Part shown: in pieces, positions 9,050 to 18,622 of the stretch | How positions within the stretch are numbered: position 1 is the first letter of the stretch | How the letters are laid out: each line of letters opens with the position of its first letter | Assembly (NCBI GenBank): GCA_016937975.1 | Contig: JAFGVN010000099.1 | Span: 28,808 to 92,807, forward strand | From: Clostridia bacterium | GTDB lineage: Bacteria > Bacillota > Clostridia > Peptostreptococcales > Acidaminobacteraceae | Direction: 5' to 3' | DNA: 64,000 nt | Made by a program: the position numbers and the translations under genes | The notes under the pieces: model-generated | Told to the model about the DNA's origin: nothing | The model's database searches: none | Seen by the model: only the letters and a program-made list of their open reading frames with translations

Positions 9050-10447
9050 TTAAATCTCCAACACAGCATTTATTTCAGCTTTATGTTTTTCACGATATGC
9101 TACTATCTTTTTATTGTATGTTTCAACTAAATTGGCTTGTTCATTCCAAAAGTCTTGAGATTTCATAGCATCTAAAGCTTCAACTGTTTTACCTTGTTGT
9201 TCAACCCATGTATAATATTTTAGATTATGCCATCTTAATTTATTATCCCGGTCACCTTCATACATTAAGGAATGATCTTGATAATAGACAATTCTTTGAT
9301 AAATACTCTGACAATCTTCAGGTGTTAAAGTTGGAAAAGCATTCATAACAGAATGATAACGATCGATAGAATCTGTTGCAACGGTTAAGACGTTCTCACC
9401 TTCTTGAAGATTATAGTATTTTGCTGTTTTAATTGCGCCAATGATGTTCGCACAACCAGATATACCTAGTTTGTCAGAAATAAATTCTACTGTATCTTCA
9501 TCCATATGTTGCTTAAGATATGCCTTACCTTCTTCTGAAGTAAACAATTTAAGTAACCATTTGGAATCCATATCATCAATTAAAACCACGCCATCTGTAT
9601 TCATGACATTATGAATCCATGTAACATGCTTATCGCCAATACCTTGGATATCATGACCACCATAGCCATTCAAAGATAAGGTTGGACATTGTACAGGTTC
9701 ACCTGCTATGATTTTTGCATGAGGAAAAACTTTCTTAATGCAGTCACCACAAGCAATAGTACCTGCTGAACCTACAGTCAAATGAACTGCAGCGATTTCC
9801 ATATTACCGATTTTTTCATCTTTCACCAATTCAAGCATGGTATTGCCTGTTACATATTCATGGAATCTATAGTTTGCAAAGGAATCAAACTGGTTTAAAA
9901 TACGAATATGCTCTGGATCTTCTTTTCTTAACTCATGGGTTTTATCATAAATTTCTTTTACATTCGATTCACATCCAGGCGTTGCAATAACGTCTGAACC
10001 ATATTCATGAATCAAGTCGAATCTTTCTTGTGACATTTCTTCTGGTAAGATTGCCAAAGAGTTATAATTCATTCTTGAACTCACAAAAGCTCCACCAACA
10101 CCATAGTTACCTGTTGATGGCCAAACCAAACGGTGTGTTAACGGGTTAACTTCATCATCTACAGTTTTTTCTGTTAAAACAGAGTAGGTTGGGCCTACTT
10201 TATGACTACCTGATGGAAAGTTCTTAGCAAACATGACAACAATATTGGCTTTTGTATGGGTAAAAGATGTTGGTAGTACAAAATAGTTATAACTGTCATC
10301 ACCATTTCTCCAAGTGATATTGTAAAGATTTAGTGGATGTAACGGATCTTTCGTTTTCATTTCCAATGCTTTTTTTCTGACCTCTGGATCAATTTTCCAT
10401 GGATGCAACATTTCTTCATAAGTTGGTCCAATCACTGGTATTTTCAT
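9050..10447 (-). CDS. PLP-dependent fold-type II enzyme, possible replacement for YgeX
   Basis: The gene encodes 465 residues behind AGGAGG. Lys83 in SGSHKVGPTYS is the likely PLP Schiff-base residue. WPSTGNYGVGGAF is the phosphate-loop region and VGSAGTIACGD a Gly-rich cofactor turn. This is the tryptophan-synthase-beta/cysteine-synthase superfamily, but not the usual YgeX sequence, whose Lys motif is of the SxFKMLG kind. It occupies a YgeX-like position, directly after ygeW and before hyuA. In related clusters YgeX splits 2,3-diaminopropionate into pyruvate and ammonia. I infer a similar lyase role; a beta-replacing synthase is the main alternative. Confidence 0.8.
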   Translation of the reverse strand: MKIPVIGPTYEEMLHPWKIDPEVRKKALEMKTKDPLHPLNLYNITWRNGDDSYNYFVLPTSFTHTKANIVVMFAKNFPSGSHKVGPTYSVLTEKTVDDEVNPLTHRLVWPSTGNYGVGGAFVSSRMNYNSLAILPEEMSQERFDLIHEYGSDVIATPGCESNVKEIYDKTHELRKEDPEHIRILNQFDSFANYRFHEYVTGNTMLELVKDEKIGNMEIAAVHLTVGSAGTIACGDCIKKVFPHAKIIAGEPVQCPTLSLNGYGGHDIQGIGDKHVTWIHNVMNTDGVVLIDDMDSKWLLKLFTSEEGKAYLKQHMDEDTVEFISDKLGISGCANIIGAIKTAKYYNLQEGENVLTVATDSIDRYHSVMNAFPTLTPEDCQSIYQRIVYYQDHSLMYEGDRDNKLRWHNLKYYTWVEQQGKTVEALDAMKSQDFWNEQANLVETYNKKIVAYREKHKAEINAVLEI

Positions 10448-10455
10448 AAGCCCTC

Positions 10456-11418
10456 CTATAATGTTAATGCCATAACAGCTTTCGCTGTATGCAATCTATT
10501 TTCAGCTTCTTGATAAACAACAGATTGTGGTCCATCAATAACGGAATCTTCCACTTCATTTCCACGGTCAGCAGGTAATGCATGCATGTATTTTACATTT
10601 GGACTTGCAAGTTTCATTCTTTCTTCCGTACATTTCCAATCTTTAAAGTCAGCTAAATTAACATTAGGATCTTTGCCACTCCACGAACCCCAGTTTTTCG
10701 GTATAACAATATCTGCATCTTTAAAAGCTTCATCCATATCATGAAGAATTCTAAAAGAACCACCATATTTTTTTGCGTTTTCCTTTGCTTCATCAATGAC
10801 CCAATCAGGCATCTCAAATCCTTTTGGATAGGCTAATGTAACATCCATACCATAACGTGGGAATAATAATGCTTGTGTTAAAGGTACGCTAATCGGTTTC
10901 TTATGACTTGTTGCATAAGCCCATATAATTGACACTTTAAGATTTTTTGTTTCAGGACAGAGTTCTTTAATGGTTAGTAAGTCTGCTAAACCTTGCATTG
11001 GGTGAAATAAATCACATTGTAAATTGATAATTGGTCTTGAAGCATGTTTTGCCATTTCATTTAAATACTTGTTACCAACTTCCCAGAAACAGTTTCTACA
11101 GGCAATACCATGACCAAAACTGGATAAGATGACTGCAGTATCCTTTGCCACTTCACCATGGTTGATTTGCATTGTTGAAGTATCAAGGAAGTTTGCATGA
11201 CCACCAAGTTGTGCAATCCCCATTTCCATTGAATTTCTTGTTCTTGTACTTTCTTCAAAAAACATTAAAGCAATTGTTTTATATGGCAAATAAGGTGTCG
11301 GAACATCCATATAATGTTTTCTTTTTAGCTCGGATGATGTTTCTAATAACATATCAATTTCAAAATTTGTCCAATCTCTCAGTGTAATAAAATGTTTTCC
11401 TTTTAGTTTACCGTACAT
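10456..11418 (-). CDS. ygeW: YgeW-like carbamoyltransferase
   Basis: The 320-residue protein is of the aspartate/ornithine carbamoyltransferase family. STRTR (57-61) is the carbamoyl-phosphate site, LFHPMQ near 141-145 contributes His and Gln, and MHALPADRGNEV replaces the HCLPR motif of ornithine transcarbamylase. YgeW proteins are the carbamoyltransferases of purine-type clusters, possibly working backwards to recover carbamoyl phosphate from a ureido compound for ATP synthesis. The start overlaps the ygeY stop by one base (TAATG). No carbamate kinase is in the window, so the ATP-yielding partner would have to be elsewhere. Putrescine or ornithine carbamoyltransferase is less likely given the neighbours. 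Confidence 0.86.
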   Translation of the reverse strand: MYGKLKGKHFITLRDWTNFEIDMLLETSSELKRKHYMDVPTPYLPYKTIALMFFEESTRTRNSMEMGIAQLGGHANFLDTSTMQINHGEVAKDTAVILSSFGHGIACRNCFWEVGNKYLNEMAKHASRPIINLQCDLFHPMQGLADLLTIKELCPETKNLKVSIIWAYATSHKKPISVPLTQALLFPRYGMDVTLAYPKGFEMPDWVIDEAKENAKKYGGSFRILHDMDEAFKDADIVIPKNWGSWSGKDPNVNLADFKDWKCTEERMKLASPNVKYMHALPADRGNEVEDSVIDGPQSVVYQEAENRLHTAKAVMALTL

Positions 11419-12620
11419 TATAACTCCCCCTTATCTACTAGCGGTACCATTGCATAAAACATTGCAGCGTCCACTAAATCCGACTTCAAAATTTTCTCGT
11501 TAGGTGCATGTGCTTCTTCTTCTCTACCAGGTCCAAAACCGATGCATGGGACATGATACATTCCCATTATTGCAACACCATTTGTTGAGAACGTCCATTT
11601 ATCTAAAAGTGGTTTCTTCTCAAAAATGTATTCAAAGCCTCTTATGAAATCTTCACAGATTTTATGTTCCTTCGGAATAACCCATGTTGGAAAATAACAA
11701 GGTACATCAGGTTCATAACCTGTGTATGAAGGTCTGTTATAGCGATACATCGTCACCTCAGCTTTTGAAGCTTTTACAGAAGGTAATTCTTGGATTTCTT
11801 TGATCGAGGTTTCTTCATTTTCTCCTACGGTTAATCTTCTATCGATGGATATAGCGCAGCTATCTGCTACAGCACAACGTGAAGGTGACGTATAAAAGAT
11901 TTCAGACACAGCAAGGGTTCCTTTTCCTAGGAAATCATCATTTTTTAATGTCGTATTCAATTGTTCCAATTCTTTTAGGATGTTGGCCATTTTATAAATC
12001 GCATTATCTCCTCTTTCAGGTGCTGAACCATGAGAAGAGACACCTTTGACATCGACTCTAATTTCCATTCGTCCTCTTTGTCCACGATAAATGTTAAGTG
12101 CTGTGGGCTCAGTTGAAATCACAAAATCAGGCTCGATAACTTTTTCAGATAAAATGTATTGCCAACACAAGCCATCGCAATCTTCTTCTTGTACGGTTCC
12201 AACAACCCAAATGGTATGTTCATTTAAGAGATCTAAATCTTTCATGATTTTTGCACCATAAACAGCCGATGCAAAACCACCTTCTTGATCACTTGCGCCG
12301 CGTCCATAAATATACAAATCATCTTCTTTACCTTGAAATGGATCAAATGTCCAATTACTAATTTCACCAACATCGACTGTATCTATGTGTCCATCAAAGG
12401 CAATCACTTTTTTTCCATTGCCCATACGACCTAGAATATTGCCCATGCCGTCAATTTTTATTTCATCAAATTCCAATTGTTCCATTTCCCTTTTAATGCG
12501 TTGAACAACTTTTTCTTCCATGCAACTCGTAGATGGTATAGAAATCATATCTCTAAGAAATTGGTGTAATGCTTTGGCGTAAAATTGTCCTCGCTCATTA
12601 ATTTTCTCTTTATAATTCAT
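11418..12620 (-). CDS. ygeY: YgeY-type M20 metallohydrolase
   Basis: The 400-residue protein is of the M20 peptidase/deacylase family. [11 protein letters not shown] near residue 77, [18 protein letters not shown] with the catalytic Glu pair, STEP, and HAPNE near the C-terminus supply the di-metal ligands. The lid domain begins near [15 protein letters not shown]. YgeY is the selenium-metabolism-linked member of the family and always travels with YgeW and HyuA. It probably removes a carbamoyl or acyl group from a ureido or amino acid made by HyuA. It overlaps xdhB by 11 bases and ygeW by one. The family assignment is strong; the substrate is inferred from its neighbours. Confidence 0.9.
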   Translation of the reverse strand: MNYKEKINERGQFYAKALHQFLRDMISIPSTSCMEEKVVQRIKREMEQLEFDEIKIDGMGNILGRMGNGKKVIAFDGHIDTVDVGEISNWTFDPFQGKEDDLYIYGRGASDQEGGFASAVYGAKIMKDLDLLNEHTIWVVGTVQEEDCDGLCWQYILSEKVIEPDFVISTEPTALNIYRGQRGRMEIRVDVKGVSSHGSAPERGDNAIYKMANILKELEQLNTTLKNDDFLGKGTLAVSEIFYTSPSRCAVADSCAISIDRRLTVGENEETSIKEIQELPSVKASKAEVTMYRYNRPSYTGYEPDVPCYFPTWVIPKEHKICEDFIRGFEYIFEKKPLLDKWTFSTNGVAIMGMYHVPCIGFGPGREEEAHAPNEKILKSDLVDAAMFYAMVPLVDKGEL

Positions 12621-13428
12621 TGATAACCCCCTCTAAATAAGTCTTAATCATATTGATTGCAACTGTTTCCCGGTAATCTTTTGTGGATCTTTTATCATTA
12701 ACGCCTGATAAAATTGCTTTGAATCCTTGGATTAAATCAGGTATTGAGTGATCCTTAATAAATTGTTTCTCAAGCTGTACAGAACGAATGACCATTGGAT
12801 TTACAGCACCAATTGTTATCGCTATTTCATCCAGTTTATGGTGTACAATAAAGACTGAAACTTTTGAAAGAATACTGGCTTTTCGTTGACCAATTTTTTT
12901 ATAATAATAAGCGTTATAATTCTTTTTAGGTATATGAATATAAGTTAACAATTCATTGTCTTTGCGAACCGTTTTATATTTTCCTAAAATAAATGCACCA
13001 AGCGGTATTGTTCTTTCTCCTTCAACACTTTGCAAAGTAACTTCTGCATCTAAAGCCAGTAATATTGGAATAGAATCTGCAACACTAGCTGCATTGACAA
13101 TATTTCCTCCAACGGTTGCAATATTTCTTATAGCGGGATGACTCATTTGTGCATATGGCACTCGAATGTATTCAGGTAAATGACTTTCAGCCATTTCAGT
13201 TTGCGTCACCAATGCACCTATAATATAATGGGTATCTGTTTCTTCAATGTTCTTAAGGGAATCAATGCCATTAATGAAAACAACAGGCTGCGTAAATTTT
13301 CTTTCAGCACCTTGCCACTGACGTTTACGAATCATTAAATCCGTACCACCTGCAAAGATATGACAACGTTTTTGATGAATAAGTTGCAATGCTTCTTCTA
13401 CAGTAGTCGGGCGATAACTGTTAATCAT
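12610..13428 (-). CDS. xdhB: Xanthine-dehydrogenase-type FAD subunit, first set
   Basis: The 272 residues match the FAD subunit of bacterial xanthine dehydrogenases. [14 protein letters not shown] near residue 24 is the canonical flavin pyrophosphate site, and [22 protein letters not shown] near 97-118 is the second motif. The C-terminal domain ([20 protein letters not shown]) is complete, unlike the shorter copy of the second set. It overlaps xdhC by 8 bases and ygeY by 11, so all three subunits should be made together. It transfers electrons from XdhC to NAD or ferredoxin. Confidence 0.93.
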   Translation of the reverse strand: MINSYRPTTVEEALQLIHQKRCHIFAGGTDLMIRKRQWQGAERKFTQPVVFINGIDSLKNIEETDTHYIIGALVTQTEMAESHLPEYIRVPYAQMSHPAIRNIATVGGNIVNAASVADSIPILLALDAEVTLQSVEGERTIPLGAFILGKYKTVRKDNELLTYIHIPKKNYNAYYYKKIGQRKASILSKVSVFIVHHKLDEIAITIGAVNPMVIRSVQLEKQFIKDHSIPDLIQGFKAILSGVNDKRSTKDYRETVAINMIKTYLEGVINEL

Positions 13429-13891
13429 AACGATATCCCTCCTTTACTAACATTGCCACTGCTTCAAAGATCATTTGATAACCTGTGCAACGACAGAGAT
13501 TTCCGGACAAACCTTCTTTTACCTGTTGTAAAGTTGGTGCATCATATTTCTTAAAGAGTTCATAGACAGCCATTACCATACCAGGAGTGCAATAACCACA
13601 TTGAACAGCACCAGAGGACATAAAGGCATTTTCAATGGATTTATAGGCTTCAGTTTGCGCAAATGATTCTATGGTAACGACTGATTTGCCAACAGCATTT
13701 GCCATGGGTACCATACAGGAATTCACGAGTAAATCATCCATGAATACTAAACAAGCACCACACTCGCCTTCTGCACAACCTTCCTTTGTACCAGTCAAAT
13801 CAAAATCTTCTCTTATGACATCAAGTAATCTTCTTGTATAAGTGCTTTCAATTGAAACGGCATTGCCATTTAAAATAAAATCAATTTTCAT
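13421..13891 (-). CDS. xdhC: Xanthine-dehydrogenase-type 2Fe-2S subunit, first set
   Basis: The 156 residues carry both 2Fe-2S sites in canonical form: CAEGECGAC with a fourth Cys in LLVNSC, and CGYCTPGM with CRCTGY. The protein connects the Mo cofactor of XdhA to the FAD of XdhB. The start overlaps the xdhA stop by 11 bases. It is closer to the family consensus than the 2Fe-2S protein of the second set (3093-3542), so the two are not recent tandem duplicates. Confidence 0.94.
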   Translation of the reverse strand: MKIDFILNGNAVSIESTYTRRLLDVIREDFDLTGTKEGCAEGECGACLVFMDDLLVNSCMVPMANAVGKSVVTIESFAQTEAYKSIENAFMSSGAVQCGYCTPGMVMAVYELFKKYDAPTLQQVKEGLSGNLCRCTGYQMIFEAVAMLVKEGYRYD

Positions 13892-15956
13892 GAATTGCCT
13901 CCAATATTTTTTCTGGTGTTACTGGAATACTATGAATTTCTTTCTTAATAGCATCTTCTATGGCAGATGCTATCGCAGGTGCTACACCAACCAGAGTCAA
14001 TTCACCAACTGATTTTGCACCAAATGGTCCATCAACAAACCTATTCTCTATCCATTTTGCATGAATATTTGGAATATCTTCTGTAGTAGGAATGACATAA
14101 TTACTAAAGGAATGATGTTGTATTTGGCCACCTTCTGAGGTCATACGTTCGAGCATGCCATAGCCTAAACCCTGAATAACACCTCCGTGGATCTGACCAA
14201 GTAGTAGCTTTTCATCAATGGGAATACCAACATCATATACACCATAAATATCCGTACAAGTGACTTCATAAGTAACAGGATCTACGTGAACTCTTGCCAT
14301 AATGGCTGACCATGAATAGGCCATATAGGCATTGCCATGGAGTTTTTCCTGATTCCAAACGACATAGTCAGGTTGTTTAAAGTGCTCAACAATTAAAACT
14401 TCCTCTTCATCCATTCGTGCTTTCATCTTCTCTGCTGCTTTGGCTAATAGTCCACCTACAACCATCGTTGTTCGAGAAGCTACTGTTGGTCCGGAATCTG
14501 GTACTTTAAAAGTATCTGGTATCGCATATAAAACACGTTCAATATCGATATCCAAAACAGATGCAACGATTTTGGACAACGCAGTGATGGCACCTTGTCC
14601 CATTTCAACATTTGAAATGAGAATATAAATGTTTTCTTTTACTTTTTTTAAATGCACTTCCGCTTTAATATGTACCGCTTCGCCATCACCAGTAAAACCA
14701 CCACCGTGAGGAATAAAAGATACACCATAACCAATATGCTTTTCTTCTTTTCTATGATGCATCTGGGATAACGCTATAAGAGCATCTGCCATTTCTTCTA
14801 AGTAAATATCTTCATTGAAAATACCACCTGTTGACGTGGTTTCGCCTTTATGAACAAAATAATCTTTTCTAAATTCAATCGGATCAACATTCAGATAATT
14901 GGCCAATTGATTCATATGAAGTTCCAAAGCATACATACTTTGTGGCGCGCCGAATCCTCTGAAAGCACCTGTAAATACATTGTTAGTTTTAAAGGTCTTA
15001 CCGTTTACACGACTATTTTCAAAGCCATAACAGCCATTCATTGTAAATATGGCTCTTTGCAATACAACGTCTGACAAACCGAGATACGGACCAGCGTCTA
15101 AATGAATCTCATAATCCATGCCAACAATTTTTTTATCTTTTATGTAAGTTTTGATATAACTCTTCGAAGGATGACGTTTCGTTGTGAAAGCCATGTCTTC
15201 TCTACGATCAAACACTAAACGTACAGGTTTATTTAATTTCATGGTGGCTACAGCAACTTGTAAAGCAAGTAAAGATGGATATTCCTCTTTTCCTCCGAAG
15301 GCTCCACCTGTGGGTGCTTGAATTACTCTAACCTCATGAGCTTCTTTATTGAGCGCATATTTCAAAGCATTGAGAACATAGTAGGGACATTGCATAGAAC
15401 CGTAAACGGTTACAACACCATCTTCCATGGCACCTACAACACCTTGTTTTTCCATATACAATTGTTCTTGATAGCCCGTTTCATAAGTCCGTTCAAAGCG
15501 TTCATCATATTCAAGATTTTCAAAGGAGCCCAATGAAAAGGTATGCTCTGTCAAAATATCACCCTTAGATTGTGAATCTTCCATCGTTAAAGTCGGTTCA
15601 AAAATTTCATAATTGACTTTGATTTTATTGATGAAGGAAATAATTTGATTTTTATCTTTACCGACAATTAAACTAATAGGTTCACCTATGTAGTTCACAG
15701 TATCTTCAGCAAAAATAGGCATATCCTTAAGAATCATAGCCACTTCATTTTTATGACATACGTCAGATGCATCTACTATGGTTATCCCCTTTTCAGGTGG
15801 AGGATATTCAATGGATATAATTTTCCCTTTAGGAATGGTTGATCTTAAGGTACGAGCATAGTGAAGGTCATCAAACCGCATATCTTCAATATACCTCAGA
15901 CTACCATTAATTTTTTCCTTAACATCTAACCTTTTAACGTGATCCGTTATTTTCAT
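13881..15956 (-). CDS. xdhA: Xanthine-dehydrogenase-type molybdenum subunit, first set
   Basis: The 691 residues form the Mo-cofactor subunit. GGAFGGKEEY near residue 220 keeps the Glu that binds purines in xanthine dehydrogenase, GAFRGFGAPQ near 332 keeps the Arg, and KSVGEL near 650 keeps the catalytic Glu. It should hydroxylate a purine such as hypoxanthine or xanthine, or run in reverse on urate under reducing conditions. In related clusters the Mo enzyme carries a labile selenium; nothing in the protein sequence can show that. It overlaps mocA by 4 bases (ATGA) and xdhC by 11. It is somewhat shorter than the second-set subunit (763 residues). Confidence 0.92.
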   Translation of the reverse strand: MKITDHVKRLDVKEKINGSLRYIEDMRFDDLHYARTLRSTIPKGKIISIEYPPPEKGITIVDASDVCHKNEVAMILKDMPIFAEDTVNYIGEPISLIVGKDKNQIISFINKIKVNYEIFEPTLTMEDSQSKGDILTEHTFSLGSFENLEYDERFERTYETGYQEQLYMEKQGVVGAMEDGVVTVYGSMQCPYYVLNALKYALNKEAHEVRVIQAPTGGAFGGKEEYPSLLALQVAVATMKLNKPVRLVFDRREDMAFTTKRHPSKSYIKTYIKDKKIVGMDYEIHLDAGPYLGLSDVVLQRAIFTMNGCYGFENSRVNGKTFKTNNVFTGAFRGFGAPQSMYALELHMNQLANYLNVDPIEFRKDYFVHKGETTSTGGIFNEDIYLEEMADALIALSQMHHRKEEKHIGYGVSFIPHGGGFTGDGEAVHIKAEVHLKKVKENIYILISNVEMGQGAITALSKIVASVLDIDIERVLYAIPDTFKVPDSGPTVASRTTMVVGGLLAKAAEKMKARMDEEEVLIVEHFKQPDYVVWNQEKLHGNAYMAYSWSAIMARVHVDPVTYEVTCTDIYGVYDVGIPIDEKLLLGQIHGGVIQGLGYGMLERMTSEGGQIQHHSFSNYVIPTTEDIPNIHAKWIENRFVDGPFGAKSVGELTLVGVAPAIASAIEDAIKKEIHSIPVTPEKILEAIHEN

Positions 15957-16516
15957 TTTAACCCCCTTATCATTTCATTTAATTCATCTTTGGTATCAAT
16001 GTCCTTTAAAATATATGGATCCTCTACATTTGCATAAGTTTTATGAACAAGACTCAACACATCTCTTAAAGAGTCTCTATTTGAACAAATAATTGGTTCT
16101 CTCATTTTTTCATCAAGAAGAATAGGATGTCCTGATTTATAATGATAGCTAGGAATAATGACATCACCTTCAAAAGTGAGCAACGTCTCATAAGTACTAC
16201 TTTTAACAATTGGTTGATCTCCTGGCATCAAAAAAAAACGATCCCCAGTAATATGCTTTAAACCTTGCTTTATCGAACTAAACATACCTGTTTCATAATC
16301 AGGGTTGTAAACACAAGTCACACGTTCATATGGAAGTAATAATGCTTCAATACGACGATGTTCATGACCTGTAACCACAACAATAGAGTCCACATAAGGC
16401 ATCATGGTTTTAATACATGATTCAAGAACCGTTGTTTCATTTATCTTTTGTATTAATTTGTATTCAGGAAATCGTGTAGACTTTCCAGCTGCCAAAATAA
16501 TGCCATTTATCAACAT
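15953..16516 (-). CDS. mocA: Molybdenum cofactor cytidylyltransferase
   Basis: The 187-residue nucleotidyltransferase has the family opening GIILAAGKSTRFPEYKLI and the Mg-binding MLPGDQP-like turn FLMPGDQP. MocA adds CMP to the Mo cofactor to form the dinucleotide used by hydroxylases; insertion into the apo-enzyme needs XdhC-type chaperones not seen here. It is the first gene of the operon, behind GGGGAG, so cofactor finishing is made ahead of both hydroxylases. In selenium-linked clusters this position is often labelled MocA/YgfJ. GTP- rather than CTP-dependence cannot be excluded by eye. Confidence 0.88.
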   Translation of the reverse strand: MLINGIILAAGKSTRFPEYKLIQKINETTVLESCIKTMMPYVDSIVVVTGHEHRRIEALLLPYERVTCVYNPDYETGMFSSIKQGLKHITGDRFFLMPGDQPIVKSSTYETLLTFEGDVIIPSYHYKSGHPILLDEKMREPIICSNRDSLRDVLSLVHKTYANVEDPYILKDIDTKDELNEMIRGLK

Positions 16517-16654
16517 AAACTCTCCCCATATTTCAGTATATTTAGAATTTTCAGAAAATAAAAGTTGAATACCTATATTCTTAATTTTATTTGTAAGTTT
16601 CTAACAAAACTATACCCTATCCCAGTGAAACAAAACCAATATTATCCATTTTAT
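16517..16654 (-). promoter_or_regulatory. Leader of the hydroxylase operon; no clear promoter found
   Basis: This AT-rich stretch must contain the promoter of the 15.7-kb operon. I see no good sigma-A pair; the best is TTTTAT-17-TATACT just upstream of mocA, with a weak -35. Between the two hexamers lies the inverted repeat ATTTTC-A-GAAAAT (16547-16559), a possible operator. I see no purine, molybdenum-cofactor or other known riboswitch fold, and no regulator gene is adjacent. Confidence 0.35.
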
Positions 16655-16690
16655 AATAAAAATCAACGCCTCATATTGAAGCGTTGATTT
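16655..16690 (-). terminator. Terminator of the GNAT gene
   Basis: The 9-bp perfect stem AATCAACGC/GCGTTGATT has an 11-base loop and a T-run on the minus strand. It follows the GNAT stop codon and isolates the hydroxylase operon from upstream transcription. Confidence 0.85.
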
Positions 16691-16710
16691 CCATTAAATC
16701 CAATACTCTT

Positions 16711-17634
16711 TCAATTACCAATATTTCTAACACAACTTCGAATGGTTTCAGTAAAATATCTTGACCAAGATTTTTTTGCTTTATAATTCATGGTTTCATA
16801 ATCAACGGCTATTCTCGTATAGCCATTTTCAAATGCAAATTGATGATAAAAGGTTACCAATTTGTTTAAATGACCACCGAATCGATATCTTTCGAGAATA
16901 TGGGTTGTTTCAATACCTAATGTTTTTTCATCACTTGCTGATTCACATCCACCAGACCCACTTAAATTTAAGTACGTAAATCCGATAGGCTTATTTTGAT
17001 TAAGAATTATAAATAATTTGCAGTTTGAGTCATTTAGCCAATCTAATATTTTGGCTTCTTCTGACTCAAAATGAAAACCAAGAAATATAGGCGCATTATT
17101 CATATAAACATGATGTTCCTTTAAAACTTCAGTGAGAAAAATCAGGTCTTCTTTTTTTGCTTCTCTAACGTGATTGCTATTGGAAATTGTTGGTGTCACA
17201 ATAGCATGTCCATCCATGCATCTGCTCCCATATGCGTTTTCAAACAAATAATTTTGAAGGCTTGAATTATGATTAAAAAAAGAGATGCTATGATCTACAC
17301 AACCTTTAGCTAACATATTTTTATATATTGCATTGAGTAATAGACTCATATGTTCTTCAGTTGGTAAATAATGTCCCCATTCAGGTGTGTATGCTCCTTT
17401 TCTTTGGTAAAACATATCATTTAAGTAATACGAAAATATAAAGCCTGTCTCACCACCGGTTGTTACAATAAAACCATTACCACTTACAATCATTTCTTCA
17501 ATTTTAAGAATTAAAAATTGATCTGAAAAAAATGATTCCGGTAACATTGGGAAATGTTTTAAAATTTCTTCTTTTCTAATTTTGAGTAATTCCAATACTA
17601 TACTTTTGTGTTTATCTTTCATGATTTCTATCAT
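16711..17634 (-). CDS. GNAT acetyltransferase-family protein with two halves
   Basis: The 307 residues start behind AGAGGAG. The C-terminal half (about 155-300) has a GNAT outline: KLFIILNQNKPIGFTYLNL forms strands beta-3/4, THILERYRFGGHLNKLV sits where the acetyl-CoA loop and helix should be, and IAVDYETMNYKAKKSWSRYF is the usual end. The N-terminal half repeats the outline weakly (GNGFIVTTGGETGFIFSYYL), suggesting a degenerate tandem domain. The target is unknown. It is monocistronic, divergent from the formamidase gene, and ends in its own terminator. Confidence 0.75.
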   Translation of the reverse strand: MIEIMKDKHKSIVLELLKIRKEEILKHFPMLPESFFSDQFLILKIEEMIVSGNGFIVTTGGETGFIFSYYLNDMFYQRKGAYTPEWGHYLPTEEHMSLLLNAIYKNMLAKGCVDHSISFFNHNSSLQNYLFENAYGSRCMDGHAIVTPTISNSNHVREAKKEDLIFLTEVLKEHHVYMNNAPIFLGFHFESEEAKILDWLNDSNCKLFIILNQNKPIGFTYLNLSGSGGCESASDEKTLGIETTHILERYRFGGHLNKLVTFYHQFAFENGYTRIAVDYETMNYKAKKSWSRYFTETIRSCVRNIGN

Positions 17635-17717
17635 ACAAGTCTCCTCTTAAATATGATATCATGAAAATAGATTGATAGGCTGTAGTGAAAATGTTTTTAA
17701 TGAAGTGGAGGTCCATC

Positions 17718-18602
17718 ATGTTATCGTCAAATCATGTTTTTTATGGTTTTTCAAAAGATTTGAAACCCGTCTTAACAGTAGAACCTGGTGAAATAATTAC
17801 CATAGAAACTTTAGATGCATTTAATAATCAGATTAATGATGCAACACAAAAGTTAGATGAGTTGGATTGGAATAAAGTGAATCCTGCAACAGGTCCTATT
17901 TATGTAAAGACTGCTGAACCAGGAGATTTTCTAAAGGTAACCATTGAAGGCATTGAGTTAAATTCAACAGGTGTAATGGCTTCAATACCTCATGCTGGTG
18001 TTTTTGGCAATATACATAAAAAATCTACAATAAAAATGTTTAATTTGGAAGATGAATTTACAGAGTTTAATGATTTGGTATTGCCTATTTCTCCTATGAT
18101 TGGTGTAATTGGCGTTGCACCTGAAAATGGTATGGTACCCAATGGTGAGCCTGGTGGACATGGTGGAAATATGGACAACAGATTAATCACATTAGGTACA
18201 GAATTATACCTGCCAGTCTTTCATCCAGGTGCACTCTTTGGTTTAGGTGATTTACATGCATCTATGGGTGACGGTGAAGTCAATGTCACTGGTATAGAAG
18301 TGAGTGGCAAAGTAACACTGACTTTTGAAGTCCTTAAGAAAATAAAGCATCACAATCACCCTATTTTTAAAAAGGACGGTAGTTTTTATTGTCTTTACTC
18401 TGCTGATACTTTAGATGAAGCCGTTGAAGGTGTATCCAATGAGATGCTCTATTGGATAACAGAAGCACTCCAATATGATTTATCGGACAGTGCTATGCTT
18501 TTAAGTTTAATGGCTGACTTGGAAATCTGTCAGGTCGTCGATCCGAAAAAAACTGTAAGAATGAAAATGCCCAATATTTATTTTAGAAATTTAAATTTAT
18601 AA
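17718..18602 (+). CDS. Acetamidase/formamidase
   Basis: The start is the ATG six bases behind GGAGG; the longer frame would place the ribosome site inside the gene. The 294 residues match the FmdA/AmdA family: the Gly-rich GEPGGHGGNMDNR, the metal-site motif FHPGALFGLGDLHASMGDGE, and the following TGIEVSG are hallmarks. It hydrolyses formamide or acetamide to the acid and ammonia in the cytoplasm. It lies close to the purine-type operon, and one-carbon amides could arise from ring breakdown, but it is on the other strand and need not be co-regulated. Confidence 0.9.
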   Translation: MLSSNHVFYGFSKDLKPVLTVEPGEIITIETLDAFNNQINDATQKLDELDWNKVNPATGPIYVKTAEPGDFLKVTIEGIELNSTGVMASIPHAGVFGNIHKKSTIKMFNLEDEFTEFNDLVLPISPMIGVIGVAPENGMVPNGEPGGHGGNMDNRLITLGTELYLPVFHPGALFGLGDLHASMGDGEVNVTGIEVSGKVTLTFEVLKKIKHHNHPIFKKDGSFYCLYSADTLDEAVEGVSNEMLYWITEALQYDLSDSAMLLSLMADLEICQVVDPKKTVRMKMPNIYFRNLNL

Positions 18603-18622
18603 AGAACCCTTTTGGGTTCTTT
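18601..18622. terminator. Bidirectional terminator
   Basis: The stem AAAGAACCC/GGGTTCTTT with a TTTT loop sits between the converging formamidase and SLH/CAP genes. It has A- and T-tails for both directions. Confidence 0.85.

Noticed and set aside
805..15956. Selenocysteine (in-frame TGA) in the hydroxylases
   Set aside because: All frames are open to normal stops. Selenium in this family is a labile ligand of Mo, not an encoded residue.
16517..16654. Purine or Moco riboswitch in the operon leader
   Set aside because: None of the conserved core blocks of these RNAs is visible; only weak GTTTC/GAAAC pairing.
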